In this document: piece after piece, positions 1-11,715 of the stretch
Layout of the letters: the number at the start of each line of letters is the position of its first letter
Numbering within the stretch: the stretch's first letter is position 1
Source: Symbiodinium natans
Lineage: Eukaryota > Sar > Dinophyceae > Suessiales > Symbiodiniaceae
Assembly (NCBI GenBank): GCA_905221605.1
Contig: CAJNDS010002531.1
Span: 1 to 64,000, forward strand
Direction of reading: 5' to 3'
DNA: 64,000 bases
Position numbers and translations under genes: made by a program
Notes under the pieces: generated by a model
What the model saw: the letters and a program-made list of their open reading frames with translations, nothing else
The model's database searches: none
What the model was told of the DNA's origin: nothing

Positions 1-350
1 TTGCCGGACATCCACCTCCCTGCACGAGAGCGGCATTCTTGGAGAGTGGCGACGTCGACCTTCAGATGGTCTAACTGCTTGACCAAGTAGGCCCGTCGTT
101 GTCCTGTGCCGGCTTTATTGAAGAAATGCGGGACGACATCCTTCAAGGTTTGGACATTCGCCTGAATGACGCGGGAGAAGATTGTAACCGGCGAGGGGGA
201 CCCCGTCTCACTTACATCCGGCTCGCCTGGTGTGTCTGGGATGCCCGAGTTGGGCGGCGGGTCAGGCGCAACCACGACACGAAGAACGAGGCAAGTGTTG
301 GTAAGTAGTGTCCCATATGGCACAAGCCACAGGTGCTGGGCGTGTTTCAC
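1..350 (-). CDS. EEP (AP-endonuclease-like) domain, N-terminal part, partial
   Basis: The minus-strand frame is open from 350 to the window edge. It contains ANVQTL followed about 30 residues later by LDHLKVDVATLQECRSRAG. This matches the N-terminal pattern of endonuclease/exonuclease/phosphatase domains: an Asn in a short beta strand, then LQE(C/T)R with the metal-binding Glu. In non-LTR elements this domain nicks the target DNA. It follows RNase H directly, and the catalytic His and Asp motifs would lie off the left edge. The link to the RNase H frame is broken by the 44-bp duplication at 334-421. A partial fragment of a retroelement polyprotein is the only good reading. Confidence 0.6.
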   Translation of the reverse strand, partial: MKHAQHLWLVPYGTLLTNTCLVLRVVVAPDPPPNSGIPDTPGEPDVSETGSPSPVTIFSRVIQANVQTLKDVVPHFFNKAGTGQRRAYLVKQLDHLKVDVATLQECRSRAGRWMSG

Positions 351-421
351 CCAGTGATCCGAAAACTGGGGGGGCTCTGCTGGGCGTGTTTCACCCAGTG
401 ATCCGAAAACTGGGGGGGCTC
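334..421. repeat. 44-bp tandem duplication breaking the retroelement frame
   Basis: The unit starting TGCTGGGCGTG and ending GGGGGGCTC occurs twice head to tail, at 334-377 and 378-421, without differences. Since 44 is not a multiple of 3, it shifts the minus-strand frame between RNase H and the EEP domain and creates the stop at 347. Removing one copy would make the two frames continuous. Confidence 0.85.
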
Positions 422-733
422 TCTGCCCCTATCCGGTCCACTAGGTCCACCAGCCGCGGCTAGGCCAGCCAAGCTATCAGCCAGCTCATTGACGATATAC
501 CCCGCGTGACCTGGCACATGTACGAGGTCGGTGCTAACCCGTGATTGAAGGGCCTGCCAGGCCACTCTGGCATCTTTTGCCCATACGGAGGAGGCAGTTG
601 CATGGCCTGCAGCCACCATGAGGGCGGCCTGGTTGTCGACTGCAGCCACAACCCGCGAGGGCACACCTCCCCAAGCAGCCCGGTTGGCATCCACCCATAC
701 GGATGCCCAAAGAGCTGCTGTTTGAAGTGCCAT
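347..733 (-). CDS. RNase H domain, C-terminal half (frame-shifted from its N-terminal half)
   Basis: This minus-strand frame contains VDNQAAL and then HVPGHAGYIVNELADSLA. These correspond to the third catalytic Asp and the His/final Asp region of type-1 RNase H. The first Asp (LATDGSG) and the Glu (PPSEL) of the same domain lie just upstream in another frame, so a 1- or 2-nt indel near 735-745 splits the domain. RNase H removes the RNA template during retrotransposition. The tail reads into the 44-bp duplication and stops at 347. Confidence 0.7.
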   Translation of the reverse strand: MALQTAALWASVWVDANRAAWGGVPSRVVAAVDNQAALMVAAGHATASSVWAKDARVAWQALQSRVSTDLVHVPGHAGYIVNELADSLAGLAAAGGPSGPDRGREPPQFSDHWVKHAQQSPPSFRITG

Positions 734-739
734 AAGCTC

Positions 740-3700
740 AGCAACTCAGATGGGGGCCCAGCTGCGTGCAACTTGCCATGTTCCCAGCCGACTCTGAACC
801 AGGAACCACGGAAAGCGGCCCACGCGGTGAAAGCCCAGGCCCCAGAACCGGCCCCCGACCCATCCGTGGCCAGAAGGAGCTGATCCGGGACACCATGGGT
901 CCATTTCGGGTATGCATCCCACGCAGCCCGCAGGTGAGGGCGGACCGCACTAGGGAGGTCCAGTGGCAGGTCCTCAGCCATCCAGTATTCATAAAGGAAC
1001 TCCTGTAGTTGCCCGACGGGTGTAAGGTCCGCCTCCCAGATCCGATCTCCGCTCTGGCGCCAAACCAGTTCCGGTGCTCCGCGAGGGCAGAGGTAACAGC
1101 TCCAGCATTGCGTGAAAATCTGCCTGGCATCCCAATAGGCGTATGGGGTGGAACTTTGGCATCGGCTTAGCGGTCCTACAAGGCCCGCAGCCGAGAGGTT
1201 AGCCCTGTAGCCTTGCCCTCTCCACTGTGCTTCGGAAGGGACAGTGATCTGAAGCTTGCCATGGGGCACACCCCCAGCTTGGCATTGCGTGAGGACGTAG
1301 AGGACAGCAGCAATGCCGATCCACCCGGAAGGCGCACCAGTAGCACGGCATAAAACCCACCTACCAAGAAGCAGAGTCAGCCAGAAAGGTCGGGCTTGCA
1401 ACTCCGTAGTCGACTGCCCCGCGTACGGAACGGAGGGCTCGATGATATCGCCATCCCGGAGTGAGATTTCAGACGGAGCCAACCCTGCGACCCCGCGCAC
1501 CAGATGGGAGTTGTCGAGGGTGTCCATGGCCCGGACTGAAACCCTCTGGCAGATTGGGCTAGCACCCCAGAAGATAACATGAGCATAGAGATGGCTCGGG
1601 CTACGTAAACACAGATGAAGCCCAGGTGCGGGGATCCATGGCACCGGTGCCCATTGCTCCCCTTGTCCTACCCAGTCGCCCGCGAAGCAACAGGCAGCAG
1701 GCTTCCACGTGAACCCAACAGGTGTGTCCACGGTGCGCGCCGGTGCTCCTGGGCGCCACATGGTGACTCGCCCAGTTTGCGAAATGACAAATGGGAGCTG
1801 CCAGAGAGCGTGGTGGCGGGCCTGGGATGGCGTTAGATGTATGGGCATGGCCGGAGGGACCCGATAGTTAGCCATTGGCCTCGCACAAATGAGGTCTCCA
1901 TGTCGGAGACGGGTGTTGGAAGAAGAAAGAAAGGAAGGCGCGGCTGTGAGGGGCCCCGCATAGTCCGTACCGATCCCGAGGGCGTCAGGAACTAGTCGGC
2001 ATGGCATATCCCGCAACAGTAATCGCGCTTGCACCTCTCCGCCTTTGACAACCGCAACGCACAGAAGGGGGGGCGGGGGGCAGGGTACGAGATGTAGAGC
2101 TCCCATGCTCAGTGCTGGCCAGACAGGGACAAGAGGTTCCGGCCAGTCCTGCATGGTGGCTCGCACCAGTTGGTAGATGTCCTGCTGTGGCATATGCGGA
2201 TGTGGCCGCAAAGGAGCCGCCGCCCCCATAACGGGGCACAGTGTTTGGATCCATGGAAAGCCGCCCAAGTTGACCGTGTGTTCGGCAGGACGCCATCTAG
2301 GCGAGGTTGGGTGATGGACCAAGCCGACCTCAACGACCCGTGGCTTCAGTGGTTGGTAGGCACCGCTCCTGGAGGGCGACCTTGACCGCCTGGCGGGAGG
2401 CTGTCCTGACTCACTGGAGCTAGAGCTACATTCAAGTTCCATGGCTGGGGAAACCCATAGAAGGGGCAAGAGAAGCACTATTTCCTGGCCCTGCCCAACT
2501 GGCCAATGTCCCCACCCTCCTGAGATTAGAAGGTACAGCCCTATGCTTAGGGTTAGGCTGCGACGTCCACTGGAGCGGGCCGAGGGCAGTGCCCTTACGG
2601 CACAACCCTCTCGCAGGACATCTCCATCCCTAAGATGAACCGGGTCAGTAAGTTGTGTTGCGGGGTGGGGGGAGCTGCCAGCGACGGTCCAAGCGCCACG
2701 GCCTCCCGCCCCAGTGAAGATGTGTTGTACGTACGCACGATCCGCACAGGTAGGGGTCCGGACGCACAGATTGTTGCTAGCGCAGTGTATCAGTATGTGT
2801 GCATGGAAGGCGTCACGGCAGCGCAGGCACAGATGTATGCCTTGACCCCATGCCCAAGGAGCGATGACCCATTGGCCTCTAGCCCCCAACTCCGGGAAAC
2901 TGTCGAAGGTCTGGGAGTGCGGCAACCATCTCGACCCAGCTGGGACCTCGATGACACTCGGACTGTTTCCGGGCTGCCATATGGTGCATTCAAAGGTGAA
3001 GGGTATGACTAAGAACCGTTGCCAAAGAGTGTCATGTCTGAGGGAGGCGAGGGATTCCACCGTGACCTCCCCCCCTCTTCGGGCGGAGCCTGCTTGTCCC
3101 AGGAGAGAGGCGTAGAAAACGTCACCGCTACGCATGTGGAGTGTAGCCTGCACCTCGCTCTCTAGTTCAGAGGATGGCATTGGCTCAAGCAGCGCCTCGA
3201 GAGGCGGGGGTGGAAAGGGCTGCCCAAAGGCCTGCGGTGCTCGGTGACTTATAGCTTCCTGCACCCACTCCAGCCGAGCAACTTGCGGGATGCACAGGCT
3301 CAGCCTCCATGTTGACGCCACCACAACCACACAAACCAAGGAGTTGTCCGGTGGAACTGGGACGAGGGTCAAGGTGTTGGCGACAGTGTTGGGCCAAACT
3401 GGCACTAGTTGGTGCCCCCATCTAGGTTCCTCAGCATATAAGAGGCGCACTAGCCATGACCAGTCGCAGCTTCGGCTAATTTCGTGCGTGTCCCCCATGC
3501 CCCGAAAGGGGCTGAGCAGGTGCACCAGGATGGGCCCCGTCTCAGAGAGACTGCTAACCGTCCGCGCAGGGATGGCCACATGCCATGGAAATGCCCCTAC
3601 CCGAACAGGTTCCGCGGCCTGGCGAAGCGTCATGGGCCTGACTAGTGTAGGGGTTAAGTGCATAACGATCACACTTGAAAGGAGGGAGACCCTCCAACCC

Positions 3701-4862
3701 GATGAGACCCCCAAGGCAATGCTGAACAGCCACCGGCCCAAGTGCCGTGAAGGTGAGGCATCAGTTTCTGGGACTAATTTCCAATGGACAGCTTCAATGT
3801 CAGGTGGCGCGCCATCCAACACAACAGAGCTATGGCAAGAAGAAGGCAGCCCGGCCAGAAGGGCCATCTCCGCCACAGCAGGCGGGGTGCATGAACACAT
3901 GCGTAGGCACATGGCCAGGCTGTTGCGTCGCCATACCAGATGTGTGGCAGCGCTTGGCGCCTGCGTCCTTAAAATTTCCATGGAGAGTGCTCTGTGATTC
4001 GGAAAGCCCCCGCGGGCTTTATCCAGGTCCCTGGTATTGCCGTGTCGCCAACAAGACATGTGGGGGACGTGTTCTGGAGCTAGGTTTTGACTGGTCATCA
4101 TCGCCCCGGCAGGGCCAGGTAGCCCCACCGCAAGAATGAACAAGGCACAGAGGTAGCCTCGTGGGCAAGCTAGAAGTAGCTGGAGAACCCAAGAAAGCCT
4201 TAGGCTCCGGGGACAGCCAGCTAGGGAGATCTCAATGTCTTCAAGCTGAGCCTGTGGACAGACCCAAAAGGGGACGCAGTCTCCGTCTCTGAAAGGCACA
4301 GTGGGTTGAGCCTGTACGCCCACAGGGGGCGGGATGAGGCCCACCGTACCAAGGATGCAGTAGTTGCGTAGCCATTCAGCGGGGCATTGTCTGGGGAGCT
4401 TCCTTGGCCACAACATCCCATCCCACCATAGCACAACAGACGCTCGGTCGGACTCCGGCTCACAGGTAGTCAGGTGGATGGCGCTTCGGGTGGGCTGTGG
4501 TGACAGCGGTATGACAGCATCGATATGGGCTTGTCTTCTCCAAATTTCGGAGATGTCATATAGCTCATTAAGACAATCTTCGGTGAGCAGAAACCGACCT
4601 GTTAGCGGCTGCCTTGGCACAGCCGGGGAGTGAATGAGGAACTTCCCTGCAGTCCTCTGCCAGGAGGGTGATTCCTCGACGCGTCTGCCTCCAGCTCGAG
4701 CCTGCCACACAGTACTGAGCTGAGCCTGCAGGGCTCCGTGCTGCTCTGGGGAGGCATCCCTCACGGACCATGACAGGGTATTGCCGTACAGCGGTAGCGT
4801 GACATTGCAATGGGCGTGTTCGGTATGCCCCCCCCCTGGAATCGATGCTCCTGTAGCACTAA
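740..4862 (-). CDS. Retroelement polyprotein, C-terminal portion, ending in RNase H N-terminal half
   Basis: The minus-strand frame stays open from about 4862 to 740 and then runs out of frame to 460. The last part carries LLLATDGSGAGSGAW and GPPSELL, the first Asp and the Glu of RNase H. Upstream are two clearly related modules, one around 3600-2700 and one around 2350-1500. They share the order GAFPW or GGFPW, LVPVWP, (M/L)R.GD, LW...FVI, WRPG or WQPG, and GLHLCLR or GIHLCLR. Hydrophobic stretches that look like signal peptides or membrane anchors lie near 4130, 3670, 2460 and 1300, before modules. I do not recognise the module as a named family. It may be a self-processed or structural polyprotein, but that is inference. 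Confidence 0.6.
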
Positions 4863-7800
4863 CGAGAGCCTGTTCTACTCCGACAGGTGACAGGTGCCGG
4901 CGGCGCTTCTACCCCACAGGTCAGGAGGTTACCGAGAAGAAGCATCACCCAAAGGCCACGCCGGTGCACCAATGAGAGGAGAAGTAGCGGGGTACGATAC
5001 CCTGCAGAGGCCTGAGGTTCCGACCGAGCGCTGCTTCCATGTTCAGCCCCGTCTGGCAGGATGACCGGGCCTTGTGGAGAGATGCCCAGGGTTGTCGTGC
5101 TGACAGGCACTCCGCTCTCTGCGCTACATTGAGGGTGGAATGCGTAGCCCTGGGTCCGCGGTCGCAGCAGTCGTAGAACTTCCCCAAGCTGGTGGGTAGC
5201 CGCCTCCCAAGCGAGAAGAGAGGTGTTATTAGGGGGCAGCGAGAGGGGAGTTTGACAAGAGCTGTGTGCGACTGCCGGGGATGTAGCCTCACTTCGTCCC
5301 GCCGTGGCCGTCAGGAAAGCCGGTCCTTCCGGGCGCAGAGAAATCTGGCCACCGGGCCCAGTGAGGAGAGTGTCTCCCCAGTCACTGCGGACAATCTCAG
5401 GCAGTTCTTCTTCTTCACCCCAGGGATTGAGGTAGCGCATCGGGCTGCGCGATGGTGTATGCTCCCCAATTGCCAGAAGCTGTCCGTGTCGGAGACCACT
5501 CACGATGGTGCCGAAACGAAAAATCTGTTTGTCGAGGACCAGGACAAACTTTTGTGCAAGCGGCTGTTCTAGGGTGAAGACAGATGTGGCCCACTGGAAC
5601 AGGGCATCCCAGTCCAATGGGTTAGACCGACTCTCGAAGACTGCCGCCTGCCTATGCCACTGCATGAGCAAGTAAGTGTATGTCCCCACTCTAGTCCTAG
5701 GCACATATAGCCAGTGCTGAACCCCTTGTATCAGGGGGGGGGAGACTTCCAGAAGCTTCCCATCATTATCAAGCTGCCTAGGGAGATGGGCCCGAACAAG
5801 AACTAGACGAGCATCTGTGACCGTCCGTGCTGTCGTCGGAAGGTCCACAGGCTCAGGCAGTCCGAAGGTCCAGACTCTGCGGGGATGACTGGCTGGAATA
5901 GTCTGCCCGCTCACAGGCTGCACGACTATGATAGTGGCCAGCATGACCGGCGCCAAGCGCCAGCAAGCAGACGTCGAAAACATCATCAGTCCAGTGCCAG
6001 CTAAGGCGCCATACCAGTTAGGGACGCTGCGTCCAATCGCTGCCCGCTTACCCGGGAGAAGCTCTGGCCGGAGGTCGGCCTGACCTCCGCAAATCAGACG
6101 ATGTGCCTGACCTCCTTCATCAATCGTGACCAATTGTTCCGAGATGTCCGGCAGCTGACAGACAGGTCTGAGCAGCTCACGGTGACTGCCATCTCGCAAT
6201 ATCCACCAAGCTCCAGAGGCCGGCGGGGTGCAAAGCAAGTCAATGGCATCTGGGCCAGAGTCATGCGCGAGGTGGAACACATCACGGGTAGGCCGGCATC
6301 CCTGCTCACGCAACCAGGTACTCAGATTGTCAAGGTCAACTTGTTGTCGGAACTGGTAAACGGCCGGACCCCTACAGGGGCGCCATATCCGCAAGAGGGT
6401 ACCCTCTGCCTGTGGGTGCTGGAGGAAGCAGTTAAGCACATCAACGAAAAGGAGGAACCCAGGAGGAGGGACACACATGAGAGGCGGACGTGCAGCAGTA
6501 GGGTCGACTGGCACTACCATGGCCATAGCAGCGTTGACAAGAAGTGCAATAGGTAGCCAACGGCCGGTGCAAGGTGCACTAGCAGTCCAAGCAACTAGTT
6601 GAGCCCACTTAGCAAGCCTCATGCCACCGCATGAGCTCCTTGCTTGCAGCGGTGAGGGCGGAAGAGTGTGCTCACTCTCCACATAGCAGCGGGAATCCTT
6701 GTTCGGAGTGCGCCGGAGAAGCGTGCCGCAGGCGTGCCCAAGATGAGTAATGGGTTCTGGCCACATCCAGCGGAACCCATCAAGGACAACGGCCACCCCT
6801 TGCAAGTCCAAGACTGAGAGATCTGCTACGGTGGCTACCTCAGCCCAGGAGGTTTGATCAGTACAGGCCGTCCTAATTTCATCTCCAATGATGAGAGCCC
6901 ATGGCATCCTCCGGCTAGGACAGGGTACCACACAGCTGGTCTGGATCGAACCACAGTACACAACATGCAAGGTGCCTTCGTCGGGGATACCCAGGGTCGG
7001 GATGCATGGGTCAGCGAGCGAGGAATCCAGGGAAGAAATCTGACTACTCCTGGCTTCCTGGGGACCCGGCATGGATGCCATCCCCTGCGCTCCCATGTGT
7101 GGCGCAGAAGAGAGGGAGTCTGTGCGGCTATGCGACAGCAGCAGTCGCATGTCAACGCTAGCTGTCACAATCTCAGCTACAACAGCCTCATTATCGGCAG
7201 AGTGCAAGGATTCGGAGGGCCCCCAAAGGAGAAACATTTCCGTTGCCCGGAGCCATATTGTAGCCGTGGCTCCCGGTAGCTCACGCAGCGCGTAGAGAAG
7301 GTCAGCGCGGTTTGGGAACACCCCTTCCACGGCGAATGCCACACCGTGTGGAACACATTCGTGACAGTCATGCAACCAGACAAGGGTGCACATCCCACCT
7401 CTAGGGGCCGCGAGAAGAATAGGACCCGGAAGGCCTAAAAGATATGGCGGCACATCGAGCAGATGGGTAGTTTCGGGGTTTGGCGACCGAAGAGTGTGCA
7501 GCATATCCATGGCAGTGTCACGTGCTGTCACGCCTTGCACGCGTGGCAGCCAAAGATGTGGTTGGCCGGCTTGCAGCAAGGGAAAGACCTGCCTGCCTAT
7601 AGTGCGCGTCCAAGAGCACCCTACTGGCATCGTCAGAGAGAGAGTGCTAATATCCAGAAGTGTGGGTGAAGCTGATTGAAAGGTATCAACAACCACACAG
7701 ACATCGCCATGCCGCATGCGCCCCCGGTGCGCACAGTCAATGCGGTAGGAATGGGTACCATCCGAGCTTTCCACCCATGCATGAATATCAGCTGCAGGAT

Positions 7801-10190
7801 TGCGCCAGTCAACATCGAGGCATTTCCACGATCCTGCCCGTGCCACCAGAATGGTGCTATGCGTGTCTGCACTGGAGATAGCGACCATATGCACAGCTCT
7901 ATGGTCCGGTGTCGCGGCAGCAGGCAGGACGACATACCTGCCTAGGGCGGATACAGTCTCAAGGAGGTCAGCGTGCACATCAAACCACGGCCATTGCGCC
8001 GGGTAGCACCGGGTAAGGACCCTCCCAGGGTGCCACAGCTTGAATGTGACTTCACGTGGGTCGTCATTGCCGAGGGGGCTAGGACTGATAACGGGCGTGA
8101 GAAGCCTGCCAGAGGCCAGCAGCTCTCGCTGAATTGCCGCATGGGTGGCCTGCGAGGCCTTGTTGGGCAGGTTGCAGGGGGGAGCTGGCACCCGCTGTAA
8201 CCGTCCACTGCGATGTGGTGGGGCACTAGCAGCGCGTCCTGCAAGTGCTTGGCTGGCACCTACCACAAGCAGTAGGCACATAGAGCCGACAGGTCCCCGT
8301 AGCGGCGCTGCTGCAATGAGTAGGGCTTTTGCCAAGGAGGCTCCCCGCGAGGCAGCATTTTCAGAGTCACTCCCAATGGGCACCTCGACTAGTGTGTGTC
8401 GATAAGCTCGTAGCAGATCAAAGCCAGCCACGTCAAGCATGACATCAGGCCCGACGGCTTGATCATGGAGCAAACAGATATAATCTCCAGACATCACATG
8501 TTCATGCATGGCTGCCGTGTCCAGGATGCGAGCATGGTCTCTCGCAGTGACGTCGAGGATTTGGCTGCACGATATGTATCTGGGTACTGTGAGAGTAAGC
8601 AGTCCAAGGTCCAATGCACGGAGGTCAACTACCAAGGAATGCCTTCCGAGTTCCTCACGGCAGAAGGCTAGGAACTGCGTCGGCGGCAGGTCAGTAAGCG
8701 CATACCGCGTGCGGCGCATAGTCAGGGAAGCGAGCTCAGGGAATTCGCCACGCAGGAAGCGGAAGGTCTCGCTATCAGGAGCAAAGGCCGGCGTGAGTGC
8801 ATGTATGATACCATTAGCAGTGATGATAACGCAGGACAGGAGGGTCTGGCTGGGGGGGCCCTGATTGCTGTGCATGTCCGCATAAGGGGAGTGGGCACTG
8901 GCTTCAATCAGCCGCTGTTTGAGCGCAATCGGCGTCCAAACAATCGCGTCACAGCGTGGCTGCAAGAGAGGTTGGGAATCGGCCACAAAAGTACCCTCCA
9001 CGCACTGACACTGCTCAGCTTCCGGGATGGACTGCATCTGAGTGAGCAGCGCTGCCGCTGCGACGAGATCGTGGCACTGTTCATCCCTTGCTGCTTGTAG
9101 CACATGGAAGCTGTCAAGCTCGCCTCGCACCAGGACAGGAACGGCTTGCGCATACCAAGGGAAGGCGCGGGGCCGGAGTACATACTGCTCGCGAGTGACA
9201 GAGTCAAACGGCGAGGCCAGCATCAACACGTCGACTGCATCTGCTGAGATGCCGAGGGCCTGCACAATGGCTTCATCAAGTGCGGGTCGGAAAAGGCGGC
9301 TGTCAACTCTGAAGAGGATAGGCTCGGGGCCTTCAGCCACTCCCCCATGGAACACGGCAAGCTTCCGTGTATAGGTTGCCGTGCACAATTCCTGCATCGC
9401 TAGAGGCCGGGCACCGACCTCTTCCAAAGGGTGCAGCTCACGCCGTATTCGAATGCGTGGGACTCGACTGAGGGACCAAGCCGGAATTCTGTTGAAATGG
9501 GCCTGGCCCGCTACCTGCATCATGAAAGAGTCATCGGCCTCATTGTTGTCGGGCATCGATACAACGCCCTCCTCCTGTCTGACGTGTTCAGGATTATGGA
9601 TTTTAGGCAGACCTGATGCTCCAACCGGTGAGAACAGCAGACAGAGAAAGAAGCACCCCTTCATCTGTTTTACCGCAGTCTCCCTCGTTCTCTTATTCCT
9701 GCACCAAGGCTCTCGCCGTGTATGTTGGGGTGGCAGGGCAGGTGAAAGGAGGCCTAGGAGGAAAACTCCTATCGGGAGCCAGGCTACCACAACCATCAAG
9801 AGGCAGGGTGCAAGGGCCAGCCCACATCCCATGGCAGCTAAAAGCAGACCTAGGACCTGGTGCCCACTGGGCAAGTCGTATGCCATCTGACCAAGGGGCT
9901 TGAAATGGGGTGGATCGGCAAGGGTAGTCCACACGCAACCCAAGAGGACTCCAGCAGACAGTGCCGCCAAGAGAAATTCCGTGCCTTGAACGGCAATGCA
10001 ACCTCCGCAACCAAGGCAATGTCCTATAAACCAGAGAGTTCTGACACTAACGAAGGTGCCTCGTCCTGAGGGTGGTCCAAGGCCTCTGGCTGTTGAGGTA
10101 GTACCCGCAAGAATGCACACTATGCAGGCGAGAAGGGACAGGCGCACGTTTGCAGCAGGGCGTGATGCGGAAGGGCTGGGGTGCTGGCAC
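4859..10190 (-). CDS. Retroelement polyprotein, N-terminal portion, modular, unknown function
   Basis: The minus-strand frame is open for about 1,780 codons down to the stop at 4859. It repeats hydrophobic, signal-peptide-like segments near 9640 (GCFFLCLLFSPVGASG), 8250 (MCLLLVVGASQALAG), 6550 (LPIALLVNAAMAMVVP), 5940 (LAPVMLATIIVVQPVSG) and 4935 (LWVMLLLGNLLTCGVEA). Most end in small residues as at a signal peptidase site. Between them are globular-looking modules with recurring R.GD motifs, such as MRHGDVCVV. The same frame is open further upstream to 11932, but there it is Cys/Gly/Ser-rich and antiparallel to a better frame, so I treat that part as a shadow. A single frameshift near 4865 links it to the next segment. 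Confidence 0.55.
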
Positions 10191-11715
10191 CCAGGCGTGC
10201 CGCTAAGTCGGGGTGCTTCCCGAGAACCAGCTGTGGGAACAACCATTCTTCTGTGCATTGTGGCGTGTATGACATGACGTCCTGAACCGCAGCATGAAGA
10301 ATGTGGCCTAGGAGGAGCACAGCTTGGGGACAGTCCGGAACAGCGGCTGGGCAGCTTTTTAGGCACGAGTAGCAGCGCATCAGGTCCTCTACCACAGTCG
10401 CAATCTCTGGTCCGCATGCCCAGGGGTGTTGCTGCAAGCTCCGCAGCGTGCTCTGACATTGGTTGCGGACCTCTTCGGTGTCTATGTGCGGTGGCTCGGG
10501 AAGCACCTCCTGCAACACCGGATTGCTTTGAGCCGCAGTGGCAGCAGCTCCACACATGTCCATAAGTTGCCCCACCGACGTATTCCATGCCGTGATCCAA
10601 CTCAGTTGCCATTGCTGCCAGTCTTCCTCGACCGCTGAAAGGGGGGCTTCCATCTCCTCTCCCCCAAGAAAGGACATTGGCTCGCTGAAACCATCGGATC
10701 CATCCAGCTCCACCGGTGCAGAATGGGCAGGTGCCATCCAGGACGAGGTTGGGCGTGAGGGACGGGTGGGGGTTCTGCCGGTGCTTTCCTGCGGCCATGG
10801 CACAGCCTCCGGCGTTCCAGCCAGTGGCCCGTGATCTTGCGTGCTTGCCATGGCTGTGTCGGTCTGGCCTCGCGTCCCTGTGCCCATAGATGTCAGCCTG
10901 GGACTCTTCACCGGCCGTTTGTCCTCCTCGAGCAAGGGCTGCGAGCGTTTTGTCCAACGGTTCCCAGAGACAGGAGGAGGCTGGGCTCTGTGGCTTTCTG
11001 TTACCATCGTTGGGGAACCCGAGGTCAGCATAGCGCCAGGGAAAATGCCCCCGTCGAGACCTGGTGGTTGTCGTCTGGCATGGTGGCCACCAATCCCCTG
11101 CGTCTGAGTCGGGACTGAAGGCACCCCACCGCCAACTGCCGGAGCGCGGTTGTGTCCCAGTGGATCCAGTGCAGCTACAGCCCGAAGAGCGTTGGCCGCC
11201 ATCTCGAGCAAGCCAGTCACTTGGGGTGGCCAGATAGGCCCTGCATTCTGTGCACCTTTGTGCAGCAGAACCTGGGTGGCATCCGAGGTCGTAGTGGAGA
11301 CCAAAGGCGTTAGTATCTCCAGGGCTTCTTTGACATCCGCATCCAATTGTCCCGCCAAGCGCTCCACCTCCGCATAATTGGTGGATAGGTGCTCTGCGAG
11401 CTGGGAGTGCCATTGGAGAGCCGCTTCGCCCAAGTCCTGCTTCGCACGAAGGTCTGCTTCCAGTCTCTTGGTAGTTTTGGCAACTTGCGTCGCCAGCCAG
11501 TTGGCTTCCTGTGCCAAGGTACGCTTGCCAGCATGTTGTTCTTCGGCAGCTAGCACAGCATTTTGAGCCCTGCCAGCACGTGCTTGGAGGGCCGAAACCA
11601 CACTCGCAGGTGGCACGAACCGCACAGCTGACAGCAAGGGCGCCGCAGCTTTGGTTTTCCCAGCACCCTTCGGCTGGCCCTTCGATCCAGTCTCCTTCCG
11701 GCTCTGAGGCGGCAT
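10120..11715 (-). CDS. Retroelement ORF1-like coiled-coil protein
   Basis: Minus-strand ORF of about 530 codons. I chose the start at MPPQSRKETGSKGQ (11715), because upstream codons to 11901 are Arg-rich and unlike the rest. A basic N-terminus leads into a long heptad-rich helix around SALQARAGRAQNAVLAAEE and on to EVERLAGQLDADVKEALEIL. A Pro/Ser/Thr-rich linker follows, then a helical C-terminal part with TLRSLQQHPWACGP. This resembles the coiled-coil ORF1 or gag-like protein of non-LTR elements, which binds RNA. No zinc knuckle is visible. The 3' end overlaps the polyprotein frame, and a frameshift near 10160 probably separates what was one reading frame. Confidence 0.55.
   Translation of the reverse strand: MPPQSRKETGSKGQPKGAGKTKAAAPLLSAVRFVPPASVVSALQARAGRAQNAVLAAEEQHAGKRTLAQEANWLATQVAKTTKRLEADLRAKQDLGEAALQWHSQLAEHLSTNYAEVERLAGQLDADVKEALEILTPLVSTTTSDATQVLLHKGAQNAGPIWPPQVTGLLEMAANALRAVAALDPLGHNRAPAVGGGVPSVPTQTQGIGGHHARRQPPGLDGGIFPGAMLTSGSPTMVTESHRAQPPPVSGNRWTKRSQPLLEEDKRPVKSPRLTSMGTGTRGQTDTAMASTQDHGPLAGTPEAVPWPQESTGRTPTRPSRPTSSWMAPAHSAPVELDGSDGFSEPMSFLGGEEMEAPLSAVEEDWQQWQLSWITAWNTSVGQLMDMCGAAATAAQSNPVLQEVLPEPPHIDTEEVRNQCQSTLRSLQQHPWACGPEIATVVEDLMRCYSCLKSCPAAVPDCPQAVLLLGHILHAAVQDVMSYTPQCTEEWLFPQLVLGKHPDLAARLGASTPALPHHALLQTCACPFSPA

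Larger units (their letters stand above)
1..11715 (-). mobile_element. Decayed giant non-LTR-type retroelement, left end outside window
   Basis: Read on the minus strand from 11715 to 1, successive open frames follow one another with only small breaks and together form about 3,900 codons. The order is coiled-coil protein, long modular polyprotein, RNase H, then the start of an EEP endonuclease. RNase H plus an EEP nuclease are known components of non-LTR retrotransposons. A reverse transcriptase would be expected next but lies beyond base 1. Frame changes near 10160, 4865, 735 and within 334-421 show that the copy is inactive. Its 5' side faces the telomere-type repeat region that starts near 12.4 kb. 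No target-site duplication or 3' tail can be seen because one end is missing. Confidence 0.7.

Noticed and set aside
545-3997. Many plus-strand open frames within the retroelement
   Set aside because: They oppose a continuous minus-strand coding region with recognisable domains. Open antisense frames are expected in GC-rich coding DNA.
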